Assembly: GCA_948852375.1 (NCBI GenBank)
Contig: CAQOYX010000049.1
Span: 1 to 10,497 of the forward strand
Source: an uncultured Clostridia bacterium
GTDB taxonomy: Bacteria > Bacillota_A > Clostridia > TANB77 > CAG-508
Direction of reading: 5' to 3'
DNA: 10,497 nucleotides
Shown here: piece by piece, positions 1-7,650 of the stretch
How positions within the stretch are numbered: position 1 is the stretch's first letter
Layout of the letters: each line of letters begins with the position of its first letter
Notes under the pieces: generated by a model
Database searches by the model: none
What the model was told of the DNA's origin: nothing
The model's input: the letters and a program-made list of their open reading frames with translations, nothing else
Made by a program: the position numbers and the translations under genes

Positions 1-618
1 TATAATATTAATCCAATTCCTATAGGTAATAATAGAAAAAAACTAAATAAATTTACAGCAAGCCCTGCTAAAATAATTTTTTCTCCTCTTCTTGTTTCTT
101 TGTTTCTTAACCAAATATTGAAATTTGTTAATTTTATTTTTAAATCATCTGTGTTTATAATTGTTTTACAATAAGGGCATTTCGTAATTAATTGTGTTGA
201 ATCATTTTCCGCATGTTTTATACTATTTCCACAGTTTGGACATTGTATTATTTTATCTTTTAAAGGCTTTATAAAAGTATATTTAGTCTTTACTTCTCCT
301 AATTTAATATTTATCCTTTTTTTATCACATTCAAATTGTTCTACTGCTAAATATTTAAAAAACCATCTTGCATACCTATAATATTGATCATTTGCAAATG
401 TTACAGGTATAACATTTGTATCTGAAAGAAATTTATATTTTTTCAAAAGCACTTTTTCTTTTACATTTAATTTTTCTTGTCTTCTGAATTTAAATTCTTG
501 AGTTAATTGATTTGCAAACGACATGTTTTTTAAAATTTTATCTATATCTTCTTTTCCATTTAAAAATTTTATATAGTCATTTATATAATTTCTAATTTCT
601 AATTTCTAATTCTTCCAT
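1..618 (-). CDS. Zinc-ribbon membrane protein, frame-interrupted near its start, C-terminus beyond window
   Basis: I do not recognise this gene. The ATG at 618-616 has a good ribosome binding site (AGGAG, 10 bases upstream), but its frame ends at a TAG (594-592) after eight codons. A +1 shift, or loss of one copy of the 7-bp repeat at 591-611, joins it to a frame open to the window edge. The joined protein starts MEELEIRNYINDYIKF. It has a charged, probably helical region (about 1-65), a YYRYARWFFKYL segment (77-88), a zinc ribbon with cysteine pairs at 124/127 (CPNC) and 145/148 (CPYC), and a hydrophobic helix at about 179-203. The zinc ribbon and helix suggest a small membrane-anchored protein whose ribbon lies just before the membrane. 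A start at the in-frame ATG at 524 is possible but lacks a clear binding site. It follows queH by 64 bases and may be cotranscribed. It could be phase variable, decaying, or recoded. Confidence 0.6.
591..611 (-). repeat. Three tandem copies of a 7-bp repeat inside the start of the zinc-ribbon gene
   Basis: Three perfect copies of TCTAATT (plus strand; AATTAGA on the coding strand) run from 591 to 611, with a fourth one-mismatch copy at 584-590. They begin at codon 3 of the zinc-ribbon gene. Seven is not a multiple of three, so each copy gained or lost changes the frame. With the three copies present the frame stops at codon 9; with two it would continue into the long downstream frame. This is the layout of a slipped-strand phase switch, though three copies is few for such a switch. 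Confidence 0.7.
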
Positions 619-682
619 TTCTTCTTTTCTCCTCACATATAAGCAATTTATTAACACATTTTTTGTTTATTATATACCTTCA

Positions 683-1267
683 TTATATTAATTTTTCATC
701 TTCCAAGCTCTTTGTGGCTGTAAGTTTTTTCTTTTTTGCATGTAGATATCTATCCTCCTCTGAAAACACACATCCACAATACTTTTGCATATATAACCCT
801 AGCTCTCTTGCCTTTTGTTGTCCCTTTCTAAATCCTACTCGAAAATCACAATATAAAAATTTAAGTCCATATTGTTTGGCTAGTTTTTCTCCTATCTCCT
901 TAAGTTTCTCATGATTTTGATATGGGCTTACTAATAATGTTGTTGTAAACATATCATATCCATGTTCTTTTGCATATTTAGCTGTTTGTTCTAAGCGCAC
1001 TTGGTAACAATAATTTTGACACCTATTGGACAAATCATTTATTACATTTTTTGTAAATTCTCTTAATCCATATTCTTCTTCAAATATTGCTTCTATATTT
1101 ATACTATTTGCATATTCTTTTAAGCAATCTCTTCTTGCTTTATATTCTGTATATGGATGTATGTTTGGGTTATACCAATATATAATAGGTTCTATTTGTT
1201 CTTTTCTTAATGCGTCTATGCAATATACGCTACATGGTGCACAACATGTATGCATTAATAATTTCAT
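683..1267 (-). CDS. queH: Epoxyqueuosine reductase QueH (DUF208 family)
   Basis: QueH reduces epoxyqueuosine to queuosine in tRNA, the last step of making this modified base at the wobble position of GUN anticodons. It replaces the unrelated, cobalamin-dependent QueG in many bacteria. At 194 aa it is a normal length. The family cysteines that hold the iron-sulfur and metal site are visible: HTCCAPC at 6-12 near the N-terminus, RCQNYC at 82-87, and YCGC at 163-166. DFRVGFRKGQ at 141-150 is another conserved stretch. The lysine-rich tail after residue 175 looks like a lineage extension. The ATG at 1267 follows AAGGA at 11 bases; two nearby upstream ATGs (1278, 1275) are in other frames. It lies 36 bases behind the membrane protein gene, probably in the ruvB operon. 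It has no CGG codon and an intact frame. Confidence 0.95.
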   Translation of the reverse strand: MKLLMHTCCAPCSVYCIDALRKEQIEPIIYWYNPNIHPYTEYKARRDCLKEYANSINIEAIFEEEYGLREFTKNVINDLSNRCQNYCYQVRLEQTAKYAKEHGYDMFTTTLLVSPYQNHEKLKEIGEKLAKQYGLKFLYCDFRVGFRKGQQKARELGLYMQKYCGCVFSEEDRYLHAKKKKLTATKSLEDEKLI

Positions 1268-1303
1268 TTTTTCATCATTCCTTTTTTATTAAAATGTATT
1301 TTT

Positions 1304-3154
1304 TTATTTAGTACATTTTACAATTCCTCCATATTTATTTTCAAAAATGATATTTCCTAATTCATGTATTCTTTTTTCCAATGCTTTATAGTAATCTGTT
1401 CTATTAAAGTATACTATATAGTCTGCTTCTTCTATATCTCTTTTTGCTTTTATACTTTTTAATGTAAGTCCATCTTGTCCTTTTTTTGTGTATTCACCAG
1501 ATTTATTGTTTATATATTTTGTTAGTGGATATGCCCAATATCCTTGTTCCATGTCTCCTATTATTTCTACTTGGTTATCATAACTTATATTATCTTCTAA
1601 ATATTTTAATATTTCTAGTTCTTCTTTATATAAATCTGTTTTTTTATACTTTAATATTGTTTTATTGGCACCAAATACTTCTACTACAGCAGTTGGTTTT
1701 TCCTCTTCATTAAATTCTCTGTTTTCTAATGTTGTATCTACAAATAGTAAATTTAATATTATTAATATGCTGTAAAATCCTACTATTTCAAATTGAACTT
1801 TCGGATATTTTTTATATATTTCTATCAATGCTTTGTAGTTTAGATAAAATAATATGAACCATAATGCAAAATAGTTTTTGCTTAAGTAGTATATTGATAC
1901 TTTTCCAAATGTATATCCTAGTAATAATAGTTCTATGAATGCTATGCAAAGTATCATGTTTATTACTGCAAATTTGTTTTCTTTCCACTTTTTTATCATC
2001 ATATATATCGGAAGCGGTAGTAGTAATAACATATTCGAATATAAATTTACATAGATGTATCCATATCTTGAAAAGCTATTTCCTACTAAATTTGATGAGT
2101 ACTTAAAGATTGACTCTGCTCCTAAATTGCTATTTATTATTACACTATATATTGATGGTATTATATGATATATAATACCTAGTATAAATGGTACTAATAG
2201 TGTAGTTGCAAGTAAGATGATATTATTTTTTGTAATTATTTTTTTGTTTTTTTCATAACTGTTCATGCAAAAGTATATCCATAGGCTTGGGTATAAAAAT
2301 GGTACAAACATATAGTACGCACTAAATACTCCAAAGTTTAATAATGCCAATATTGCTATTATATATGATTGTTTTAGTTCTTTGTTTTTAAAATAATATA
2401 CCATGTCGAATACTAGGCATATAAGGAAAATTCCCATGCTTAAGTATTCAAATCCAAATAGGAAACTGTTTAATGGATATCCCATTGTGTAGATTAAACT
2501 TATTATGAATGCTAGGAATCTTGTTTTTTTATCTGTTGCAAAACTTGAGATTGTTGTATACATTGATGATGCTGTTATAAATAATACAAAAATTCCAAAT
2601 ACTATAAATATGTTGTAATTATAAAATGGATCTATTATGCCATTTAAGCATTTCATTATTAGCCCAGAATTAACGTATGATACTGTTTTTCGTGTAGCAA
2701 ATCCACCATATACTTCATCTTTTTGGGTTATTAATAATGAGTCACTTTCTGCAAACATTTCTGATGTTAAATAGTGTAATGATGGATCTCCTGTTTCATA
2801 TTTTATATTAAATGGAAAGCAAAAGTTTAGGTATGAAATTATTAGTACTGTTAGTGCAAATATTGCAATATATGCTAGGTCTATTTTGTGTATTTGGTAA
2901 GCTTGGATTTGTTTTTTTCTTATAATTGTGCTTAAGAAGATTATTGATAGTATTGTATTTATTATTGATAGGTTTATTAGTGTTACTGGTATTGTGAAGA
3001 ATGTTAATATATAGCATATAAATGTGTTGTAACAGAATATTACACCTATTGTTATATTTATAAAACTTAATATGTTTAATGTTTTATCAGTTTTTTTAAT
3101 AAGTATAAAGTTTACTGCTAATATAATTATTGATAAAATATATATTATTCCCAT
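1304..3154 (-). CDS. Large polytopic membrane protein, possible GT-C type glycosyltransferase
   Basis: This 616-residue protein has about a dozen hydrophobic segments from residue 3 to about 470, followed by a soluble C-terminal domain (about 475-616). Between the third or fourth membrane segment and the next lies YETGDPSLHYLTSEMF (119-134), an acidic and histidine-bearing outer loop. GT-C glycosyltransferases, which use lipid-linked sugars outside the membrane, carry acidic residues in their first large outer loop, so that function is possible. I see no signature that fixes the substrate, and the assignment is a fold-level guess. The start at 3154 has AAAAGGAG 12 bases upstream. The gene sits 22 bases after ruvB and 36 before queH, so the three are probably cotranscribed. 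Neither neighbour points to an envelope role. It contains no CGG codon and no frame break. Confidence 0.8.
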   Translation of the reverse strand: MGIIYILSIIILAVNFILIKKTDKTLNILSFINITIGVIFCYNTFICYILTFFTIPVTLINLSIINTILSIIFLSTIIRKKQIQAYQIHKIDLAYIAIFALTVLIISYLNFCFPFNIKYETGDPSLHYLTSEMFAESDSLLITQKDEVYGGFATRKTVSYVNSGLIMKCLNGIIDPFYNYNIFIVFGIFVLFITASSMYTTISSFATDKKTRFLAFIISLIYTMGYPLNSFLFGFEYLSMGIFLICLVFDMVYYFKNKELKQSYIIAILALLNFGVFSAYYMFVPFLYPSLWIYFCMNSYEKNKKIITKNNIILLATTLLVPFILGIIYHIIPSIYSVIINSNLGAESIFKYSSNLVGNSFSRYGYIYVNLYSNMLLLLPLPIYMMIKKWKENKFAVINMILCIAFIELLLLGYTFGKVSIYYLSKNYFALWFILFYLNYKALIEIYKKYPKVQFEIVGFYSILIILNLLFVDTTLENREFNEEEKPTAVVEVFGANKTILKYKKTDLYKEELEILKYLEDNISYDNQVEIIGDMEQGYWAYPLTKYINNKSGEYTKKGQDGLTLKSIKAKRDIEEADYIVYFNRTDYYKALEKRIHELGNIIFENKYGGIVKCTK

Positions 3155-3176
3155 TGTTTGTTTTTTCTCCTTTTAT

Positions 3177-4182
3177 TTACTGTTCACTATTCATTCCCAG
3201 ATGCGTATATGCATCTGGCATCGCTATTCTTCCTCTTGGTGTTCTTGATAAGAAACCTATTTGTAGTAGGTATGGTTCATATACGTCTTCTATTGTTTCT
3301 ACTTCTTCTCCTATTGTTGTTGCTAGAGTTTCTAATCCTACTGGACCTCCTTTGTATTGTTTTATTATTGTTTTTAGTATTTTCCTGTCTGTTTCATCTA
3401 ATCCTAGTTCATCTATTTCTAATTTATTTAATGCTATTTTTGCTATTTCTAATGTGATTTTCCCGTCTCCTAGAATAGATGCATAGTCTCTTACTCTTTT
3501 TAAAATTCTATTTGCTATTCTTGGAGTTCCTCTTGAACGTTTTGCCATTTCATTTGTTGCTTTTTCTTCTAGATCTACTCCTAGAATTGTGGCTGATCTT
3601 TTTATTATTAGTTCAAGTTGTTCTGGTGTGTATAGTTCTAATCTTGATACTATTCCAAATCTATCTCTTAATGGTGTCGTAAGTGACCCTGCTTTTGTTG
3701 TTGCTCCTATCAGGGTAAATTTTGGTAGATCTAATCTTATTGACCTTGCACTTGGTCCTTTTCCTATTATTATATCTAAGCTAAAATCTTCTAGCGCTGG
3801 ATATAGGATTTCCTCTACTGTTTTGTTTAATCTATGTATTTCATCTATAAAAAGTACATCAAATTCTGAAAGGTTAGTAAGTATTGCCGCTAAGTCTCCT
3901 GGTTTTTCTATTGCTGGCCCTGATGTTATTTTTATGTTAGAATTCATTTCGTTTGCTATTATGTTTGATAGGGTTGTTTTTCCAAGTCCTGGTGGACCAT
4001 ATAGCAAAACGTGGTCAAGAGGCTCACCTCTTCTTTTGGTTGCCTCTATATATATTTTCATGTTTTCTTTTACTTTATCTTGTCCTATATATTCATTTAA
4101 TACTTTGGGTCTTAAAGATGTTTCTAACATCTCTTCTCCGATCATCCTTTAATTCTGGACTTGTTATATTTTCATTATCCAT
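3177..4182 (-). CDS. ruvB: Holliday junction branch migration helicase RuvB, with a +1 frameshift at codon 15 (CGG)
   Basis: RuvB is the hexameric AAA+ motor that, with RuvA, drives Holliday junction branch migration in recombinational repair. The open frame alone begins at an ATG (4145) directly behind an in-frame TAA, with no space for a binding site. The better start is the ATG at 4182, with AAAGG 9 bases upstream, reading [14 protein letters not shown], a normal RuvB beginning. At codon 15 (CGG, 4140-4138) that frame must skip one base to read [12 protein letters not shown]. The joined protein is 334 aa, a typical RuvB length. Motifs in joined numbering: Walker [10 protein letters not shown] 62-70, Walker B LFIDEIHR 110-117, sensor 1 GATT 159-162, arginine finger segment LRDRFG 171-176, sensor 2 RGTPRIANR 217-225, then the winged-helix domain. 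It probably leads an operon with the membrane protein and queH. Confidence 0.97.
4138..4140 (-). other. CGG codon at the apparent +1 frameshift in ruvB
   Basis: The 5' frame reads GAT GAT CGG AGA. Skipping the C gives GAT GAT then GGA GAA GAG, i.e. DDGEE, running straight into the canonical ETSLRPK. A weak Shine-Dalgarno-like AAAGGA lies a few bases upstream, as in prfB, but the rpiA site has none, so it may be chance. Confidence 0.8.
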
Positions 4183-4213
4183 ATTTTTTAACCTTTCTTG
4201 TTTTTACTTCTAT

Positions 4214-4242
4214 ATTCTACTATAGACATATCTAAAAAGCAA
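4214..4242 (-). promoter_or_regulatory. Putative promoter of the ruvB operon
   Basis: On the minus strand, TTGCTT (4242-4237) and TAGAAT (4219-4214) are 17 bases apart, close to the consensus for the housekeeping sigma factor. Transcription would start about 25 bases before the ruvB ATG at 4182. The -35 box lies inside one arm of the inverted repeat at 4231-4264, so a repressor could act there. This placement also supports the upstream ruvB start. Confidence 0.55.
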
Positions 4243-4264
4243 GAATTTCTTTTTGCTTTTTAGA
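4231..4264. repeat. Perfect 12-bp inverted repeat overlapping the ruvB promoter
   Basis: The arms TCTAAAAAGCAA (4231-4242) and TTGCTTTTTAGA (4253-4264) are perfect complements around a 10-base loop. The run of Ts lies within the stem, not after it. It may be an operator over the ruvB -35 box or a weak terminator for rpiA; the sequence does not decide. Confidence 0.6.
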
Positions 4265-4312
4265 TTTACATTTAACCTTTGAGTTTAATTCACATACAAT
4301 ATAATAAGTACT

Positions 4313-4357
4313 CTAAGCCCCATCTATCAGTCAATAAAACTGACAGATGAGGCTTAG
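4313..4357 (-). terminator. 19-bp stem-loop behind rpiA, probable terminator
   Basis: Arms 4313-4331 and 4339-4357 pair over 19 positions, with two G-U wobbles on one strand, around a 7-base loop. The hairpin starts 47 bases after the rpiA stop. No clean T-run follows on the minus strand (AGTACTTATTATATTG), so termination is likely but not certain. A longer-lived structural role or a mobile palindrome is the alternative. Confidence 0.5.
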
Positions 4358-4403
4358 ATACATAATCTTTTTTCAGCTGTGAATAGTATCAATCTTTCAT
4401 TTA

Positions 4404-5103
4404 CTATAATTTCTCAATAACAACTTTATATCCTATAAACAATCCTGTTTCCACGACTCCTACTATGCTTTTTAATTTTTGTTCTAAGCTTTCGTCTACA
4501 TTTCTAAAAATAACATCTAGTATAACATTTCCGATTTTCTGTTATAACTGGTCCATCTTTTCCCTTGGCTGGTCTTAGGTTTACTTTTTCTGCTCCCATA
4601 TTAAACATGGCTTGTCTTACATAGTTTATTGCCATAGGTGTAACTTCTACTGGTATTGGAAATTTGTCACATATATTTTTTACAAATTTTGTTTCATCTA
4701 CTAATATATATGTAACTTCTGAACTTGCAATGTTTAGTTTTTCTCTAAACATTGCTCCACCTCTGCCTTTTACTAACCAATTTTTATCATTTACTTCGTC
4801 TGCTCCATCAAAACTCCAGTCTGGCTTTTTATCTAGTAAACTTGCAGTAGGTATTCTAAGTTCATTACATAATAAATTAATTTCGTATGATGTTGGTATT
4901 GCTGTAATTTTTAAATTTTCTTCTTTTACTTTTTTTGCTATTTCTTTTATCGCAATAAATGATGTTGAGCCTGATCCAACTCCTATAACGTCTCCATCTT
5001 TTACTTTTTCTACAATTTTTTTAGCTACTTTTAACTTTTCTTCAAAATTTGAAATTTCTCCATTCCATTCCATTTTTTGTACTGTTTCTTTATTCCAATC
5101 CAT
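4404..5103 (-). CDS. rpiA: Ribose-5-phosphate isomerase A, with a +1 frameshift at codon 191 (CGG)
   Basis: RpiA interconverts ribose 5-phosphate and ribulose 5-phosphate in the pentose phosphate pathway. Motifs with the ATG at 5103 as residue 1: phosphate loop GVGSGSTS 41-48, DGADE 99-103, KGRGGA 112-117 and FREK 119-122, which together carry the catalytic acid, lysine and glutamate of the family. The zero frame runs off after ITEN into CGG AAA and ends early in an unrelated tail (CYTRCYF). Skipping the C at codon 191 gives ENGNVILDVIF and the normal C-terminus, ending GVVETGLFIGYKVVIEKL with TAG at 4406-4404; 232 aa, a normal length. The start at 5103 has AAAGGA 12 bases upstream, matching the spacing of its neighbours; a GTG at 5166 in the same frame has no such site. 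The break removes a conserved C-terminal part, so a fourteen-codon garbled end is unlikely to be native. Confidence 0.97.
4531..4533 (-). other. CGG codon at the apparent +1 frameshift in rpiA
   Basis: The frame reads GAA AAT CGG AAA. Skipping the C gives GAA AAT GGA AAT GTT, i.e. ENGNV, the usual RpiA sequence at this point. No Shine-Dalgarno-like run or stop codon is next to the site. The P-site codon AAT would not re-pair well one base on (ATC). Confidence 0.8.
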
Positions 5104-5214
5104 CTTTACTATCATTCCTTTCTTGTAAGGCATAAATTTTAATGAATAGTCTCCATTACTCAACACTTATTCTCTTTTTTATATTACTACCTAAAAGCGA
5201 ACTGCACATAACAA

Positions 5215-7413
5215 TCAATTTTTCTCTATAATCGTAGACAACTGTGCATATGTATCTGTTGACAATAGCTCTTTGGATACCACTTCTCCATTTAATTTTA
5301 AAATTCTATATGCCCTTGATTTATATCCTGGATGTCCTTTTTGTACTGTTTTTGTTGTTCCTTCTGGAAGTAATGTATTTGTTCTATATTCTGTTTGCAT
5401 TGGTATTGTTTGTAAGTTTTGTGATTGAATTACTACTTCATATTCAACATCTTCTTTGCAACCATATATATCTACTTGAATTGTTCCTCCTGTTACTGTA
5501 GATACTATCTTTATTGGATATTTTCTTGAGTTTTTAAATATAAATTCTGGTCCTCCCCATGATACTGTTGCATCTGTACTTAATGGCACATATCCTGTTG
5601 CAAACCTATGGTTTGATCTTTTTATAATTTCTAAGTTCGCACGTAATGCTGTATTATATAATGTTGATGATACTTGGCAAATTCCCCCACCTATACCGTT
5701 TTCTACTTTTCCTCCTATATATATTGCAGCTGTTTTATAGCCTGCAGCAGCGGTTCTTTTTCCAACTATTGTATTATATGAAAATTCTTCCCCTGGCATT
5801 AATATTACGCCATTTATTTTGTTTGATGCAAGGCGTATATTGGTGGTTCTGTTTCCATTCCTTGTTGAAAATGTAGTTTTGTATGTTGCAAGTAAATCTG
5901 GAAATGCTTCTGTTCCAATTTGATTTGTTGTTACATTTGGCATATTTGTTTTTAGTGGTATTATTATTTGATGTTCTTCGCTATTTAATAGTACTTTTGC
6001 TTCTTCTTGGCTAATTGCAAAATCTTTTCCCTCTACATGAGGATATATTGTAAATGGATTTTTTGTATAATAAGCATCTTTTGCTTCTTTATATATTTCT
6101 GTATGAATCTTTTCTATATCTACTGCTTCTGGTTCTTTTGTTTCTACCATCATTTGAATTATGTTTGCCTCTTGTTTTAAATCAGTAATATTAGCTAATA
6201 TAGCATTTTTTAATTCTTCCTTTTTTATTTGTGAACCTTGTTCACCTTTATTTATAATTAAATTATTATCTTCTATGTAATAAGCACTCTGTTTTACAGC
6301 CTCTGGTAAATTTTCTGATGTTTCTGTTATAAAGTCTGTTAATGCTTTTTCATTATAACTAAAACTTGGGCTAAAGTCTAATTTCTTTATATTTGCATTT
6401 ATAATTGCATAGTTATCTTTTAGAACTTTTCCACTTCTTCCTATTCCATATGCTACATCAAGAACTTCTTTTATTCCAAATTTTGTTTCTATTTGTTCTG
6501 GTGATAGTGATGTTTCATAATCATTATGTTTTAATATAATACTTTTATGTATTTGTTCATCATATATTTTATTTATTTTTTCTTCTGCTTCTTTGTATGT
6601 TAATCCTGATACATCTATTCCATTAATCGAAACTCCTGATACTATTTTATCACTTACTCTATTTGTTAGTGCAAATACAGTTGAAAATAAAATTAGACAT
6701 ATAAATAATATAATAGAAATTATTGTTATTGCCATTGTATATTTATGTAAGCTATCTTTTTTGTTCTCTTGAACATTATTTTCTATTTTTTCTTCTGCAT
6801 GTTCACTATCCATAAAATTTATGTTTTGACTAATATTTTCTCTTATATTCATGTTTTTTGATTCGATATTCTTTATATTATTTGTATTTATATTTGTTTC
6901 ACATTTTTGATTATTACTTTTTACCATATTGTGTTTTATTTTTGTATCATTTTTTAATTTGTTATCGTTTAATTTCAAATTTATTTCATTATTTTGTTTG
7001 CTCTTTTTTATATTGCCTGCTTTCAAATTTGTTTCATTGTTCTGTTTGCTCTTTTTTATATTGCCTGCTTTCAAATTTGTTTCATTGTTTTGTTTGCTCT
7101 TTTTTATATTGCCTGCTTTCAAATTTGTTTCATTGTTTTGTTTGTTCTTTTTTATATTGCCTGCTTTCAAATTTGTTTCATTGTTCTGTTTACTATCATT
7201 TACATTAGCTACTCTCGTTTTTGTTTTATTTCTTAGTTGTTTATTTTTTGCATCGTTTAAATTTACATTGTTTAACTCTTTATTTTTCATATTATTTACT
7301 TTTGTATTCATTTCTTTTGTTATATTAATATCTTTTATTTCCTGTCCTTTAATTACTTCTTTTTCTTTATCATTTGATAAATTACTTTTTTCTAGTTCCT
7401 TTGTCTTTTCCAA
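5215..7413 (-). CDS. Membrane-anchored VanW/G5 cell-surface protein with a repetitive cytoplasmic N-terminus
   Basis: The 732-residue protein has four parts. Residues 1-220 are hydrophilic and rich in Asn and Lys, with four exact or near-exact copies of a 16-residue unit (KQNNETNLKAGNIKK plus N or S) at 75-138 and a partial fifth. One membrane helix follows (about 226-249), so the tail should be cytoplasmic and the rest outside. Then come a putative peptidoglycan-binding region like that found before VanW domains (about 265-500) and a VanW domain (about 520-650) with MPGEEFSYN and GIGGGICQVSST. A G5-like domain ends the protein (about 665-732: LLPEGTTKTVQKG, GEVVSKELLS). Such proteins are thought to act at the cell wall; VanW's biochemical role is unknown, and its presence alone does not mean vancomycin resistance. 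The start is TTG at 7413 with a strong AGGGGAG 7 bases upstream. It has its own likely promoter, and rpiA follows 111 bases on. Confidence 0.9.
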   Translation of the reverse strand: MEKTKELEKSNLSNDKEKEVIKGQEIKDINITKEMNTKVNNMKNKELNNVNLNDAKNKQLRNKTKTRVANVNDSKQNNETNLKAGNIKKNKQNNETNLKAGNIKKSKQNNETNLKAGNIKKSKQNNETNLKAGNIKKSKQNNEINLKLNDNKLKNDTKIKHNMVKSNNQKCETNINTNNIKNIESKNMNIRENISQNINFMDSEHAEEKIENNVQENKKDSLHKYTMAITIISIILFICLILFSTVFALTNRVSDKIVSGVSINGIDVSGLTYKEAEEKINKIYDEQIHKSIILKHNDYETSLSPEQIETKFGIKEVLDVAYGIGRSGKVLKDNYAIINANIKKLDFSPSFSYNEKALTDFITETSENLPEAVKQSAYYIEDNNLIINKGEQGSQIKKEELKNAILANITDLKQEANIIQMMVETKEPEAVDIEKIHTEIYKEAKDAYYTKNPFTIYPHVEGKDFAISQEEAKVLLNSEEHQIIIPLKTNMPNVTTNQIGTEAFPDLLATYKTTFSTRNGNRTTNIRLASNKINGVILMPGEEFSYNTIVGKRTAAAGYKTAAIYIGGKVENGIGGGICQVSSTLYNTALRANLEIIKRSNHRFATGYVPLSTDATVSWGGPEFIFKNSRKYPIKIVSTVTGGTIQVDIYGCKEDVEYEVVIQSQNLQTIPMQTEYRTNTLLPEGTTKTVQKGHPGYKSRAYRILKLNGEVVSKELLSTDTYAQLSTIIEKN
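6973..7192. repeat. 48-bp tandem repeat coding for the 16-aa units of the VanW protein
   Basis: Units start at 6973, 7021, 7069 and 7117, with a partial one at 7165-7192. The inner copies are almost identical at the DNA level, the first is more diverged. As 48 is a multiple of three, copy changes alter tail length without breaking the frame. The near-identity of synonymous positions points to recent duplication. Confidence 0.95.
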
Positions 7414-7454
7414 CTTTTTACTCCCCTAAATTCAAAATAAATCATACTACATAT

Positions 7455-7483
7455 ATATTATCACATAAATAAAAAATGAACAA
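7455..7483 (-). promoter_or_regulatory. Putative promoter of the VanW gene
   Basis: On the minus strand, TTGTTC (7483-7478) is followed after 17 bases by TAATAT (7460-7455), with an extended -10 TG (TGATAATAT). Transcription would begin about 35 bases before the TTG start codon. The -35 box is a weak match. Confidence 0.45.
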
Positions 7484-7502
7484 TATTTTTAAAGTATTTT
7501 CA

Positions 7503-7552
7503 GGACAATTTCATTAAATATTATATATTGGTAATATTTAATGAAATTGTCC
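7503..7552. repeat. Perfect 21-bp inverted repeat between divergent genes
   Basis: The arms GGACAATTTCATTAAATATT(A) at 7503-7523 and its exact complement at 7532-7552 surround an 8-base loop. The element lies between the start regions of the VanW gene and the plus-strand gene, outside both promoter boxes. A T-rich run follows on the plus strand, but there is no upstream plus-strand gene to terminate. The GGACA/TGTCC ends resemble palindromic mobile units, so it may be a REP- or MITE-like element or an operator. Confidence 0.85.
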
Positions 7553-7587
7553 CCATAAATATTTTTCTTTTTATTTTATGTAAATCA

Positions 7588-7616
7588 TTGCATTTATTTA
7601 AATAAAATAGTATAAT
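7588..7616 (+). promoter_or_regulatory. Promoter of the plus-strand gene
   Basis: TTGCAT (7588-7593) and a consensus TATAAT (7611-7616) are 17 bases apart. Transcription should start near 7623, leaving a leader of about 28 bases before the ATG at 7651. This is the best promoter match in the window. Confidence 0.75.
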
Positions 7617-7650
7617 ATATATATAACACAAGAAAGTGAGGTATAATTTT

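Noticed and set aside
3177..4145. RuvB starting at 4145
   Set aside because: This ATG lies directly behind an in-frame TAA and has no binding site at proper distance; the protein would lack the usual N-terminus that is present upstream in the other frame.
3589..4152. Plus-strand open frame across ruvB
   Set aside because: Antisense to the Walker motifs of ruvB, which are clearly the coding strand; no start signal.
5104..5166. RpiA starting at a GTG at 5166
   Set aside because: No binding site there; the ATG at 5103 has AAAGGA at the spacing used by neighbouring genes and the extra residues have no family likeness.
6973..7192. CRISPR array
   Set aside because: The 48-bp units are contiguous without unique spacers and encode in-frame amino acid repeats.
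5215..7413. Vancomycin resistance gene
   Set aside because: VanW domains with G5 domains are common in Bacillota outside van clusters; no vanHAX genes are nearby.
6858..7429. Plus-strand Phe/Leu/Cys-rich repetitive frames
   Set aside because: They are antisense to the repeat region of the VanW gene, have no binding sites and arise from its AT-rich repeats.
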